Shown piece after piece: positions 33,714 through 43,831 of a stretch of 64,000 nt of DNA. The stretch is from Chryseobacterium carnipullorum (GTDB lineage: Bacteria > Bacteroidota > Bacteroidia > Flavobacteriales > Weeksellaceae): positions 1-64,000 of the forward strand of contig NZ_FRCD01000010.1 of assembly GCF_900142785.1 (NCBI RefSeq), read 5' to 3'. The translations under genes were made by a program, and so were the position numbers. Numbering within the stretch: position 1 is the first letter of the stretch; every line of letters begins with the position of its first letter. A model generated the notes under the pieces. It ran no database searches. It saw nothing but the letters and a program-made list of their open reading frames with translations, and was not told the DNA's origin.

Positions 33714-36707
33714 ATGAAGAAATTAACTACAAGTGTTTTAGTGGTAGTTCTGTCTTCGACTTTTGCTTTAGTAAGTGGTCAGAAGAAAGATACTGTTAAA
33801 ACGACGGAGATTGGTGAGGTAATCATGACCGGAGCCATGAACAGAAAAATGAAGTTGGATGCTCAGACTTCAACCGCTGCCGTTATTGGAAAAGACAAGC
33901 TTGTTCAAGCTGGTGCTCCGAATGCTATTGCAGCTTTGGCAGGTAAAGTACCGGGCCTTACTATTAATAAAACAAGCAGCAGTGTTGATGGTACTTATGA
34001 TATTAAAATCAGAGGTTCTAGAACATTAACAGGAAGTACTTCTCCGTTGATTGTTATTGACGGTGTAATCTCTTCAATGACAATTCTTCAGTCTTTACCA
34101 TCTGATGCTATAGAATCTACTACAACTCTATTAGGTCTACAAGGTGCCGCTCTCTATGGGTCTCAAGGGGTTAACGGTGCTCTTATCGTAACTACTAAAA
34201 AAGGAAGTGGAAGCAGAAAGCCTAGAGTTAACTTCAACAGTAACGTTGAATTTGATAATGTTGCTTTTACACCAAAAAGACAGCAAAAATACGGACAAGG
34301 TTGGTACGGAGATAGAATTCACGTAGAAAACGGTTCTTGGGGACCTGCGTATTCTGATCCTGCTTTTGCTGGTCAGAATGTAGCTATTGGGGTTCCTTTT
34401 TATGATGTTAACGGAGATGGAGTAATCTCAGTTAATCCAGACGGAGATGTTCCTACGGAAGATGCAGCTGGATCTGTATTCGCTCCATTTGCGCCTAGAA
34501 AAAAAGATAATGCTAAGGAATTCTTCAGAACTGGTCTTAACCTTAATAACACATTAAGTATAACTGCCGGAAGCGAAGGTGCTTATGCAGGACTAACGAT
34601 CAACCGTCAAGATAGAGAATTTATCGTTGCTGATGATAAGTTGAAGAAAACTTCGGTAATGTTAAATGGAGGTTTCAAAATTGGAAATCTTTCTCTAGAT
34701 GGATCGGTAACTTATATCAATAGATCTGTTAACTCAACAGATCCTGCACTATATACGAACCTTCTTCAATCTGCTGCAGAGATTCCTATTGTGGATTTCA
34801 GAACTAGCCCGAATCCTTACGCTTGGACTGTTTTCTATCAAAATCCTTACTGGACAATCCAAAATGTTAGAAATACATCTAAGGTTGATATCGTAAACGG
34901 AACTATTTCATTAGGTTATAAGATCAATGATCATATCTCAATCAACAATAACGGAACTGCTCAGATTACTTCAACCGACATATTAAACTATAACAACGGA
35001 TATAACGCAGCACAATCAGTTCCAACGATTGTGAAACCAGATGGTAATCCTGCACCAAATTCAATTACTTCAACTTTGGCTCAGTCTAATGCGATTAACA
35101 GATATTTCTATAATGACTTGATGGCTAATTTTAATTATGACTTTACAAAAGACATTAATTTTAAATTGACATTAGGTTATAATGTACAGAGAACTGAAAG
35201 TAAGACTACATCAGTAGGAGGTAGCGGGATTAAAATTCCTGGTATTTATCAATATTGGAACCTTAGTAATCTAACTATTCCATATAACCTTAACAACAGA
35301 AGATTCACTGATAACAGATATGCATTCTTTGCTAATATGGATCTTTCATATAAAGATTATTTATTTGTAAATGCTACAGGAAGATATGAAAATTCTTCTA
35401 AGCTTCTTCACTCTGATCAAACTCAGAAAAGTAAGCCTAGCTACTTCTACTATTCCGGCGGGGTGTCATTCATGCCTTTGAAAGCATTCAATGTTGAAAG
35501 TGAGGTAGTAAGCAGATTTGTAGTTAAAGGATCTCATACAAGAGTAGGAAATGACCCTGTAAGTGTCTTTGGTATCGAAGAGACTGTTGTTTTAGGACAA
35601 GGATACCCGTTTGGTTCAGCAGGACCTCTTAGTTTTGTAAACAATCAAAGACCTACAAATACTAATATCAGACCTGAAAAGATAACCAGTGATGAAGTAA
35701 GCTTAGGGTTAGGATTCTTTAAAAACAGAATTACATTAGATGCTAGTTTTTATCTTCAAACGACTAAAGACCTTATCACTAACCAAACTACATCTTCAGC
35801 ATCAGGTTTGCAGCTTACAGCAGTTAACGTAGGTGATATCCGAAACAAAGGGATGGAGGTTAATTTAGGATTGACGCCAATAAAAGGGACTGACTTTTCT
35901 TGGGATTTAAACCTTGGATGGTCTATTAACAGAACTAAAGTAATTGAATTGGCTGATGGCCAGGATGAAGTAAACCTTTCTACGGGAGGAATTGCTGGTA
36001 TCTATGCCGTGAAAGGAGAAGATTTCCCTCAATTAAAGGCTACTGCCTATATGAGAGATGGGCAAGGGAGAATAATTATCAACCCTGACAACGGGAATCC
36101 TTATATTTCTAACAATTATGTGAGCTTTGGACGTGTTACACCTAACTATACATTGGCACTTAATACAAACTTCAAATATAAAAATTTTGGATTGTATGCA
36201 GTTCTTGATTACAGAAATGGTGGTAAAATCTATTCTGGAGCAATGGCAGGTCTGGCATTTAGTGGAAACTTGGAGCAGTCTGCAGAATTTGACAGAACGC
36301 AAGGAGGTTATGTTATTCCAAATTCTGTTTATATGAACTCAGCTGGACAGTATGTTGAAAATACTTCAATAAAATCTGGAGGAGAAAGTTATGGAGACTT
36401 GCCGGATTACTATGGAAGCGTATACTCAAGGGTTGGTGAAAACTTTATCTTAAGTGGTACTGCATTCAAAGTTAGAGAATTAGGTGTATCTTATGCATTA
36501 AGTGCAGATGCGGCTAGATCTATTGGATTGACTGGTTTGAGTTTCAGTGTATATGCAAGAAATCCTTTCTATAAGTTTGCTAAAGAAAACAGAGGGTATG
36601 CAGATCCTGAAGGATCTTTCACAACAGGAAATATCCAGGGACTAACAAATGCAAATCAATATCCATCAACGAGAACAGTAGGTTTCACTACTACAATTAA
36701 TTTTTAA
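33714..36707 (+). CDS. SusC/RagA-family TonB-dependent outer-membrane transporter (first system)
   Basis: The 997-residue protein has a signal peptide (MKKLTTSVLVVVLSSTFALVSGQ). A TonB-box-like EIGEVIMTG follows immediately, then a plug domain with IKIRGSRTLTGSTSPLIVIDG and GAALYGSQGVNGALIVTT, and a large barrel ending RTVGFTTTINF. It lacks the usual N-terminal carboxypeptidase-regulatory-like domain, so the mature chain starts nearly at the TonB box. It is followed after 10 bases by its SusD-like partner. The substrate is unknown, and no glycoside hydrolase, protease or regulator lies nearby to hint at it. Confidence 0.93.
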   Translation: MKKLTTSVLVVVLSSTFALVSGQKKDTVKTTEIGEVIMTGAMNRKMKLDAQTSTAAVIGKDKLVQAGAPNAIAALAGKVPGLTINKTSSSVDGTYDIKIRGSRTLTGSTSPLIVIDGVISSMTILQSLPSDAIESTTTLLGLQGAALYGSQGVNGALIVTTKKGSGSRKPRVNFNSNVEFDNVAFTPKRQQKYGQGWYGDRIHVENGSWGPAYSDPAFAGQNVAIGVPFYDVNGDGVISVNPDGDVPTEDAAGSVFAPFAPRKKDNAKEFFRTGLNLNNTLSITAGSEGAYAGLTINRQDREFIVADDKLKKTSVMLNGGFKIGNLSLDGSVTYINRSVNSTDPALYTNLLQSAAEIPIVDFRTSPNPYAWTVFYQNPYWTIQNVRNTSKVDIVNGTISLGYKINDHISINNNGTAQITSTDILNYNNGYNAAQSVPTIVKPDGNPAPNSITSTLAQSNAINRYFYNDLMANFNYDFTKDINFKLTLGYNVQRTESKTTSVGGSGIKIPGIYQYWNLSNLTIPYNLNNRRFTDNRYAFFANMDLSYKDYLFVNATGRYENSSKLLHSDQTQKSKPSYFYYSGGVSFMPLKAFNVESEVVSRFVVKGSHTRVGNDPVSVFGIEETVVLGQGYPFGSAGPLSFVNNQRPTNTNIRPEKITSDEVSLGLGFFKNRITLDASFYLQTTKDLITNQTTSSASGLQLTAVNVGDIRNKGMEVNLGLTPIKGTDFSWDLNLGWSINRTKVIELADGQDEVNLSTGGIAGIYAVKGEDFPQLKATAYMRDGQGRIIINPDNGNPYISNNYVSFGRVTPNYTLALNTNFKYKNFGLYAVLDYRNGGKIYSGAMAGLAFSGNLEQSAEFDRTQGGYVIPNSVYMNSAGQYVENTSIKSGGESYGDLPDYYGSVYSRVGENFILSGTAFKVRELGVSYALSADAARSIGLTGLSFSVYARNPFYKFAKENRGYADPEGSFTTGNIQGLTNANQYPSTRTVGFTTTINF

Positions 36708-36717
36708 ATAAATCATA

Positions 36718-38355
36718 ATGAAAAAGATACTAATACCTATTTTAGGAATGACGACGCTGCTGTTTTTCAACTCGTGTAGTGATGATTTCCTAGATGTAAA
36801 TAAAAATGTAAACGAAGCCTATACTAATCAGGTAACTCCTAAAGATAGACTGGGCGCTGCTGAGACTGTAGTATTCAGAACACAGGGTAATACCATGAAC
36901 AGATTCGGTAACCTGATGATGAATGCATGGGCAGGAAATATTTACTATTATGCTTCTCCTTACGGGGATGAGTTCAGAATGAGAGCAGATTCACAGTTCT
37001 ATGACAATATCTGGGATAATCTTTATTTAGGAGTATCTAACCTGCAGGCAGTAATAGATGCTCCGGAATCTGCAAAATATCCTCATCATGTTGCAGTAGC
37101 TAAGGTGATGAAGGCTTATTATATGCAGATGATCGTTGACCTATACAATGATGTTCCTTATACTGAGGCATTCAAAGGACAGGCTAATAAGAATCCTAAA
37201 TATGATAAGGCTAAGGATGTTTATAAGGGACTTTTAGCTGAACTGAACCAAGCACTTGCATTGATCCCACAGACTCCAAGTTCATCTAATTATAATTTGG
37301 CTTTTACTGAAGATCCAATCTTCCAAGGATCTGGTGCAACTCAGGATCTTGCTACGTGGAGAACTTTCTGGACGCAAATGGCTAATACAGTGAAGCTTAA
37401 AATGCTTGTTAGGCTTTCTAATTGTACAGATCCTGAAGTTATTACATGGAGAAATGCAGAACTTCTGTCTATGGCTCCACTTACTAGTAATCCAGCTAAT
37501 TTTATCAGTGCAGATGTGAAGATTCAGCCAGGATTTAATCCAAATTCTTTAGATCAGAGAAATCCGTTCTATGCAAATTTTGGAAGAATAGATATTGATG
37601 CAGGGGATATTGGTGCAGGTTTTAGACAGACATTTGCGTCAGAACACATCGTTAACTCTCTAAGAGGATTGACAACTGAAACTTCAGGAGTGTCAGATGG
37701 AAGGATTTCCAGATTATTTATTGGTAGAGGACTTGGAAGCCCAAGTACTGCTGCTGGTAATATAGTAGGACAACCTCAGGGAGGAACTAAACAAGCAGGG
37801 AAAGCAGAAGGTGATTTTGCGACTCTAGGTTTATTTTTGGCCTTCACAAATGGTACTACTGGACCTAATACAAGTACGGCTTTAGCTTCAAATCCAGGAC
37901 TTGTACTGACATTATCAGAAGTAAGATTCTTACAGGCTGAAGCTGCGGTTGTATATCCTACTACTATGGCATTTAACGCTCAAACGAGTTTTAATCAAGG
38001 TATTACTGAGTCATTTACAACGTTTGGTTCTACAGCAGCTGCTAGTGCTGCGTATCTTAATGCGATAGCTGCAAAACCAGGAATGGGATGGGCTGCATCC
38101 GCTAATAAGATTCAAGCTATCCAGTATCAGAAATGGGTTGCATTAACGAATATCAACCCGACTGAGACATACATCAGTTATACAAAAACAGGTTTCCCTC
38201 AGTTACCAATGCCACAAGGGGCCTATTATACATCAAGACCGAAGAGACTAATGTATCCGCAGTCAGAATATATCTCAAATACGGCTAACGTGCCTAATCC
38301 AAGTATTGATGATATGTATAATATCAATGCTTATTCTCCATTCTGGTTAAAATAA
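36718..38355 (+). CDS. SusD/RagB-family nutrient-binding lipoprotein (first system)
   Basis: The 545-residue surface lipoprotein has a lipobox ending FFNSC with the lipid-bearing Cys at C20. It has the SusD-like_2 features DDFLDVNKNVNEAYTNQV, an alpha-helical repeat region (VDLYNDVPYTEAFKG), and a C-terminal RPKRLMYPQSEYISN close to the end. SusD-type lipoproteins close over the SusC barrel and bind its cargo. The gene pairs with the SusC gene (10-base gap) and ends in a strong terminator at 38382-38408. Confidence 0.92.
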   Translation: MKKILIPILGMTTLLFFNSCSDDFLDVNKNVNEAYTNQVTPKDRLGAAETVVFRTQGNTMNRFGNLMMNAWAGNIYYYASPYGDEFRMRADSQFYDNIWDNLYLGVSNLQAVIDAPESAKYPHHVAVAKVMKAYYMQMIVDLYNDVPYTEAFKGQANKNPKYDKAKDVYKGLLAELNQALALIPQTPSSSNYNLAFTEDPIFQGSGATQDLATWRTFWTQMANTVKLKMLVRLSNCTDPEVITWRNAELLSMAPLTSNPANFISADVKIQPGFNPNSLDQRNPFYANFGRIDIDAGDIGAGFRQTFASEHIVNSLRGLTTETSGVSDGRISRLFIGRGLGSPSTAAGNIVGQPQGGTKQAGKAEGDFATLGLFLAFTNGTTGPNTSTALASNPGLVLTLSEVRFLQAEAAVVYPTTMAFNAQTSFNQGITESFTTFGSTAAASAAYLNAIAAKPGMGWAASANKIQAIQYQKWVALTNINPTETYISYTKTGFPQLPMPQGAYYTSRPKRLMYPQSEYISNTANVPNPSIDDMYNINAYSPFWLK

Positions 38356-38381
38356 TTGCTACAAATTTTTAATATATTTTT

Positions 38382-38408
38382 ATTACCGCCTTAGGGCGGT
38401 TTTTTTTT
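38382..38408 (+). terminator. Terminator of the first SusC/SusD system
   Basis: ACCGCC (38385-38390), loop TTAG and GGCGGT (38395-38400), followed by eight Ts. Confidence 0.9.
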
Positions 38409-38773
38409 GTCTATAAGGTAAGACCTCGCCTTTTTAATAGAATAAATATCATATGTGTAGCATTGTATTGTGGTGGTAATTTTTACCATTTTTCATTTAA
38501 ATGTGATTAATTGCTTTGATTATCAGTTTGTTATTGCGATTTTTATTAATATTCCATATAGAAATAATCAATTAAAAGCGTTTGTGTTTTTCTGAAAAAA
38601 GATATCTATTAAATGTTTTGTTTTTGTTAATTGTATTGTTTTTAACTTAATTTAATATTTTTTAGTGTTGTTATTTTGAAAATTAATGAATATTTAATAA
38701 TTTTTTACGATTTTGTTTTGTGTTTTTAAGAAAGTTTTACAAATTTGTACAGTTACAAAAATTAAAATTTGAT
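38409..38773. other. A/T-rich upstream region of the second SusC/SusD system
   Basis: About 365 bases without a gene. It holds the promoter motif at 38717-38747. Nothing else was recognised, though long A/T runs occur throughout. Confidence 0.5.
38717..38747 (+). promoter_or_regulatory. Promoter motif of the second SusC/SusD system
   Basis: TTTG (38717-38720), a 19-base spacer and CAAATTTG (38740-38747). The spacer holds TTTAAGAAAGTTTTACA, matching 16 of 17 positions of the motif before the first SusC gene. Confidence 0.6.
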
Positions 38774-41770
38774 ATGAAGAAACTAACAACAAGTCTACTT
38801 GCTTTGGTACTGTCTTCGTCTATTGCTATTGTTCATGCCCAGCAAAAAAACGATACGATCAAAACAAAGGAAATTGAGGGGGTAGTGGTAACTGCACTCG
38901 GAATTAAAAGAGAAAAAAAATCTTTAGGATACGCATCACAGGAAATTAAGGCAAGTGCTCTTTCTGATGGAACAACAAATACGGGTAATATTGGAGCTCA
39001 GTTGTCAGGTAAGGTGGCTGGTCTTAATGTTACAACGAACAACAATTTTGGAGGTTCGGCAAACTTACTGATAAGAGGTGTAAAATCGTTAGGGGGTGGA
39101 AACCCTTTAATCGTTATTGATGGATCACCGGTAAACAACACCTATACCCAAGAAAAAAATGTAGATTATGGAAATGCCTTATCTGATATTAATCAGGAGG
39201 ACATCGAATCAATTAACGTTCTGAAAGGTGCAGCAGCTTCTGCTTTATACGGAGAAAGAGGCTTAAATGGGGTTATTGTTATCACAACTAAAAATGGAAA
39301 AGGAAAAGATGACGGATCTTGGGGAGTTACTTTATCATCCTCAATAAATGTAGGTTTTGTTGATAAATCAACCTTTCCAGAGTATCAGACAAGGTATGGA
39401 GCTGGATATTCTCAAAAATTTGGGACGCAGGGACCTGGTGGTTTAAATAATGCCAATTTTGGAGCAGATGCATCTTGGGGACCGAAATTTGATCCAAATT
39501 TACTGGTTTATCAATGGGATTCTTTTGATCCGACCTCTCCCAACTACGGCAAAGCAACACCTTGGGTAGCTGCTAAAAATGGACCAATTACTTTTTTTAA
39601 TAATCCAGCAACTTATAATAACACAGTAACCTTAGAAAAAGGCGAGAAAGGAAAGAATATTAGTTTTACTTATGATAATATGATGATGGATGGTCTTATG
39701 CCGAACTCTCATATTAACAAAAATACTTTTTCATTAAAAGTAAATTATGATCTGACTTCTAAATTACATACTTCTTTCTATTCTACAATGACTTTACAGG
39801 AGACGAAAGGACGTAGTGTAACAGGTTATAATGACAATACAATGAGTAATTTCAGACAATGGTGGCAAACTAACGTGGATATGGCTGAGCTGGAAAGAGC
39901 CTATTTCACGAATGTTAATCCTACTATTGCTAGTGCGGCCAATAATTATGGGAATGTTACATGGAACAGAAAATCTGCTGCGAATGGAGCACCTGCATAT
40001 TGGAATAATCCTTATTTTCAGGCATATCAGAACTATACTACAGATAAGAGAAATAGAAATTTCACCTATGCACAAGTGACCTATGATGTAGTGGATAATA
40101 TCTCTGTTACTGGGAAAGTATCCTATGATAGATCAAATCTTTTTGCTGAAAACAGACTAGCTGTTGGATCTATAGCCCAAATTTTTGGGCAGTCAGGAAA
40201 TGATGTTTCTTCTGGGTATGCAAGACGTGATGTACTAAGAACGGAAACGAATTATGATTTGATGGCCAATTATAAATTTAATATTACTGATGATATTAAC
40301 GTTTCAGGAGTTTTGGGAGGAAATATAAGAAGAAATTATTTTAACTCTGTTTTCGGTTCTACAGAAGGAGGATTGGTCGTTCCTGGAATTTATGCTTTAT
40401 CGAACTCCAAAAAGACTCCTTTGGCATCGGATGAGAATGAATTTACAACACAAACAAATTCAGGATATATTACTGCTTCATTTGATTTCTTTAAAAAATT
40501 CTACATTGATGGGACTTGGAGAGTAGACCAAAGTTCAACATTACCAGCTGCTAATAATGTATATAACTATCCTTCAGTAACTACCTCAATCATTATGTCG
40601 GAGATTCTTAATACCAAAAGTTGGATGAATTTCTGGAAGTTAAGAGCAAATTATGCTGAAGTAGGAGGTACAGCAGATCCTTATATGTTAACGAATAATT
40701 ACAGGTCTGCAGGTATTTTGTCAGGTGTAGGAATATATAACTCTATCTTGAATCAAGCCGACCCTAATTTAAAACCTCAAAGATCTAAAGAATTTGAGGT
40801 GGGTACAGAGGCACATTTCTTAAAAGATAGAATTACAGTTGATTTTGCCTATTATAAAACAAAAACGATTGATCAGATTATTACACTTCCTGTTTCATCG
40901 GGAACAGGATATACTGGTAAAGTTATTAATGCGGGAAGAATAGATAATACCGGATTTGAAGTGCAGTTAGGCTTAGTACCTATAAAATCAAAAGATTTTA
41001 CATGGAATATTGATGCCAACTGGTCTAAAAATAAAAATGAGGTCGTTAGCTTATATCCTGGAATTACCAACCTTCTATTAAATAGCTTTCAAGGTGGAGT
41101 TTCTCTGAACGCCAGAGTTGGTGAAGCATGGGGAACGTTAATCGGAGGAGATTATGTTTATTTGAATGGACAAAGAGTTATTGATCCGGATACAGGAATT
41201 TATCAAATCAATGCAAATAAGATTATAGGTAATACGACTCCTGATTGGATTGGGGGTATTAGAAATAGTTTTACTTATAAAGGTTTCTCTCTAAGTTTCC
41301 TAATTGATATGCGTAAGGGTGGAGATATTTTCTCTACAGATATGTATTATGGTATGGATACAGGACTTTATAAAGAAACTGCTATTGGTGACTATAGAGA
41401 TAAAGATGTTATACTTCCCGGAGTTTTACCAGATGGTTCTCCTAACAATATTGCCTTGTCACAATTTACAACTGGAAGTAATTACGGATATGAAACTCAG
41501 CCGGCAAAAGAATTTGTTTATGATGGATCATTCATCAAATTAAGAGAGGCTAGTATTGGATACATGCTTCCTAAATCTTTATTGGCAGGAACTAAAATCT
41601 ATGATGCGAAAATTTCTATCGTAGGCAGAAACTTATGGATTATTCACAAAAATCTACCATATGCTGATCCTGAAGCGATGATAGGTGGAGGAATAAATTC
41701 TTATGGATGGTCAATTGGATCTATGCCAACGACAAGAGATATAGGGGTAAATGTTACGTTCAAATTTTAA
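38774..41770 (+). CDS. SusC/RagA-family TonB-dependent outer-membrane transporter (second system)
   Basis: The 998-residue protein starts at the ATG at 38774 (MKKLTTSLLALVLSSSIAIV), which matches the first SusC signal peptide. A longer in-frame start at 38720 lies in the promoter. A TonB-box-like EIEGVVVTALGIKRE follows the signal peptide at once, then the plug domain with ANLLIRGVKSLGGGNPLIVI and SALYGERGLNGVIVITT, and a barrel ending TTRDIGVNVTFKF. Like the first SusC it has no N-terminal regulatory-like domain. Its SusD partner starts 10 bases later. The substrate is not evident. Confidence 0.93.
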   Translation: MKKLTTSLLALVLSSSIAIVHAQQKNDTIKTKEIEGVVVTALGIKREKKSLGYASQEIKASALSDGTTNTGNIGAQLSGKVAGLNVTTNNNFGGSANLLIRGVKSLGGGNPLIVIDGSPVNNTYTQEKNVDYGNALSDINQEDIESINVLKGAAASALYGERGLNGVIVITTKNGKGKDDGSWGVTLSSSINVGFVDKSTFPEYQTRYGAGYSQKFGTQGPGGLNNANFGADASWGPKFDPNLLVYQWDSFDPTSPNYGKATPWVAAKNGPITFFNNPATYNNTVTLEKGEKGKNISFTYDNMMMDGLMPNSHINKNTFSLKVNYDLTSKLHTSFYSTMTLQETKGRSVTGYNDNTMSNFRQWWQTNVDMAELERAYFTNVNPTIASAANNYGNVTWNRKSAANGAPAYWNNPYFQAYQNYTTDKRNRNFTYAQVTYDVVDNISVTGKVSYDRSNLFAENRLAVGSIAQIFGQSGNDVSSGYARRDVLRTETNYDLMANYKFNITDDINVSGVLGGNIRRNYFNSVFGSTEGGLVVPGIYALSNSKKTPLASDENEFTTQTNSGYITASFDFFKKFYIDGTWRVDQSSTLPAANNVYNYPSVTTSIIMSEILNTKSWMNFWKLRANYAEVGGTADPYMLTNNYRSAGILSGVGIYNSILNQADPNLKPQRSKEFEVGTEAHFLKDRITVDFAYYKTKTIDQIITLPVSSGTGYTGKVINAGRIDNTGFEVQLGLVPIKSKDFTWNIDANWSKNKNEVVSLYPGITNLLLNSFQGGVSLNARVGEAWGTLIGGDYVYLNGQRVIDPDTGIYQINANKIIGNTTPDWIGGIRNSFTYKGFSLSFLIDMRKGGDIFSTDMYYGMDTGLYKETAIGDYRDKDVILPGVLPDGSPNNIALSQFTTGSNYGYETQPAKEFVYDGSFIKLREASIGYMLPKSLLAGTKIYDAKISIVGRNLWIIHKNLPYADPEAMIGGGINSYGWSIGSMPTTRDIGVNVTFKF

Positions 41771-41780
41771 AAAATCAACA

Positions 41781-43208
41781 ATGAAAAATATATTAAAAGC
41801 AGCCTTAACTGGTATACTTATATCGGCAAGTTTGGTATCATGTCAAAGCGATTTGACGTCACTGAATGAAGATCCTAAACATCCATCAGTTTTACCTTCA
41901 GAAAATTTGCTGGCGACCGCGTTATTCCAGTCTTCTTATTATATGGACAACCCAAGTGTGAATTTTAACAACTATCGCTTTTTCACACAGCAATGGGCAG
42001 AAGGGCAGTATCCGCAGGAAACTCAGTATGATTTGGTTACTCGAAATCAACCTCGAAATCATTTTAATAGAATGTACGTGTACAGTCTTAATAATTTGAG
42101 ACAGGCAAAGGAGAATCTAAAAAATGAAGTAGAAACGGAAGATGTTCGTACTAATAAATTAGCAACTTTAGAAATTCAAGAGATTTTTATCTGGGAAAAT
42201 CTGGTAGATACTTTTGGAGATGTTCCTTATTCTGAAGCTTTTAAGCCGAATGAAGTTTTGACACCAAAATATGATGATGCCAAAACCATTTATATTGATT
42301 TAATTAAAAGAATTGACGCTGTGATCGCAGCAGTAAAACCCTCTGCAAAAGGATATGGTTCTGGAGATTTGGTATATGCGGGCAGCATGCCAAAATGGGT
42401 AAAATTTGCCAATTCTGTTAAATTAAGATTGGGAATAAACTTAGCAGATGTTGATCCTACATTGTCAAAAGCAACTGTTGAGTCAGCGATTGCTGGAGGA
42501 GTTATCTCTTCTGAGGAAGAAGCATATAAATTTAAATATGATGGTAACACATTTTCAAATCCTGTTTTTGATAACTTAGTAGCTTCGAACAGAGATGATT
42601 TTGTTCCTAGTGAAATCGTAATCAATACGATGAGTAGCTTATCAGATCCACGAATGGAAAAATGGTTTACCAAAGTTGGAGGAATTTATAAAGGAGGGGT
42701 TTTTGGCGAATTGAATGATCCCTATTCAGACTTTTCCCATTTAAACGATTATTTTAGATCCTCAACTACCGCTTCTAATTTATTAAGCTATGCAGAAGTG
42801 AATTTTCTTAAGGCTGAAGCAGCAGCAAGAGGTTATTCGGCTGGTGGAACGGCTGCAGATCTATATGCAACCGCAGTTACATCATCAATGAAAGAAAATG
42901 GAGTGGCAGATGCCAGTATTACTACCTATTTGGTTGCGCACCCTTATAATGCTGCTAATTGGAAACAATCTATTGGAGTTCAGGCCTGGATTGCTATGTT
43001 CAATAAAGGACTTGCATGCTGGAATTTTACAAGACGTTTAGATAATCCAACTCTTGTGAATCCTCCAAAATCTAACCTTTCTTCTGTACCATACAGAATG
43101 CCTTATTCGGATCAGGAATATGTTCTAAATGGAACCAATGTAAATGCAGCAGCCAGCAAAATCGGTGGCGATAAAGCGACTACAAAATTATTCTGGGATA
43201 AGTTTTAA
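41781..43208 (+). CDS. SusD/RagB-family nutrient-binding lipoprotein (second system)
   Basis: The 475-residue lipoprotein has MKNILKAALTGILISASLVS before the lipid-bearing C21. SusD-like_2 text follows (LTSLNEDPKHPSVLPSENLL, TFGDVPYSEAFKPNEVL, and LSSVPYRMPYSDQEYVLNG near the end). The start at 41781 is preferred because it begins the signal peptide; the start at 41751 overlaps the SusC gene. It is the lid partner of the transporter just upstream. A small lipoprotein gene follows 48 bases later, before the shared terminator. Confidence 0.92.
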   Translation: MKNILKAALTGILISASLVSCQSDLTSLNEDPKHPSVLPSENLLATALFQSSYYMDNPSVNFNNYRFFTQQWAEGQYPQETQYDLVTRNQPRNHFNRMYVYSLNNLRQAKENLKNEVETEDVRTNKLATLEIQEIFIWENLVDTFGDVPYSEAFKPNEVLTPKYDDAKTIYIDLIKRIDAVIAAVKPSAKGYGSGDLVYAGSMPKWVKFANSVKLRLGINLADVDPTLSKATVESAIAGGVISSEEEAYKFKYDGNTFSNPVFDNLVASNRDDFVPSEIVINTMSSLSDPRMEKWFTKVGGIYKGGVFGELNDPYSDFSHLNDYFRSSTTASNLLSYAEVNFLKAEAAARGYSAGGTAADLYATAVTSSMKENGVADASITTYLVAHPYNAANWKQSIGVQAWIAMFNKGLACWNFTRRLDNPTLVNPPKSNLSSVPYRMPYSDQEYVLNGTNVNAAASKIGGDKATTKLFWDKF

Positions 43209-43256
43209 TATATTCTCTAAACAAATTGTAGTTTAGCTGGAGTAAATATTTAAGTA

Positions 43257-43718
43257 ATGAAATTTTTTATAGGAATTTTTCTTTTTATGACTGTTATCTC
43301 ATGTTCAAGTAATGATGACAATGACAATGACAATGACAATGATAATAATACTGTAGAAAGTGTAAGAATCAATGGTAATTGGAAACCTTACAAATATGAA
43401 TTCAGAGGCAAAAGTATCACTTTAAATGACTGTGATAAAAAAGGTGAGATATCAATCAACTCTGATTTTTCAGGAACTTATGAGAGATATGAACTTTCTC
43501 CTTTGGGTGTTTGTAATCACATTGATTCGTACGGAGGTAAATGGTCTTATGATAATAGCAGTCTGACAATTACATATAATGAGGCAGGAACTGCTAAAAC
43601 ATTAAAAAAAACAGTTCAGTCATTCACTGATGTTGAATTAAGAGTTTTAGATAATTCTAAAGATTTAGATGATACACCAGGAAATGACCAGGCAACTTTA
43701 GTTTTTGTTAAACAATAA
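43257..43718 (+). CDS. Lipocalin-like lipoprotein with an Asn/Asp repeat
   Basis: The 153-residue lipoprotein has a signal ending ISC with C16 lipidated. An acidic stretch of alternating Asp and Asn (residues 20-31) follows, encoded by a hexanucleotide repeat (43314-43346). The rest is a lipocalin-like beta domain (GNWKPYKYEF, YGGKWSYDNSSLTITYN). It is the last gene of the second SusC/SusD unit and probably a surface or outer-membrane lipoprotein. The role is unknown. Confidence 0.75.
   Translation: MKFFIGIFLFMTVISCSSNDDNDNDNDNDNNTVESVRINGNWKPYKYEFRGKSITLNDCDKKGEISINSDFSGTYERYELSPLGVCNHIDSYGGKWSYDNSSLTITYNEAGTAKTLKKTVQSFTDVELRVLDNSKDLDDTPGNDQATLVFVKQ
43314..43346. repeat. Hexanucleotide tandem repeat (GACAAT) inside a lipoprotein gene
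   Basis: Four perfect GACAAT units (43317-43340), followed by GATAAT and preceded by GAT. Gain or loss of units keeps the reading frame and changes the length of the Asp-Asn linker. Confidence 0.9.
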
Positions 43719-43730
43719 TATTCTTATACA

Positions 43731-43754
43731 AACCGCCTTCGGGCGGTTTTTTTA
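43731..43754 (+). terminator. Terminator of the second SusC/SusD unit
   Basis: AACCGCC (43731-43737), tetraloop TTCG and GGCGGTT (43742-43748), followed by a T-run. Confidence 0.92.
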
Positions 43755-43760
43755 TTTCCG

Positions 43761-43768
43761 TATATTTG
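43761..43768 (+). promoter_or_regulatory. -7 promoter element of argS
   Basis: TATATTTG is an exact TAnnTTTG, 63 bases before the argS ATG. No clear TTG is present upstream, because the terminator occupies that position. The transcribed leader has a small GGCTG/CAGCC hairpin at 43793-43805. Confidence 0.45.
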
Positions 43769-43831
43769 TATTTCAAAAATTTAGGACAGGTTAGGCTGGT
43801 TCAGCCGGCCTTTAAAAAGTAATACATACAC

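Noticed and set aside
38720..38773. Longer start of the second SusC
   Set aside because: It lies across the promoter, and the later ATG begins a signal peptide like that of the first SusC.
43314..43346. Repeat considered as a CRISPR or regulatory array
   Set aside because: It is a simple hexanucleotide repeat in a coding frame; there are no spacers.
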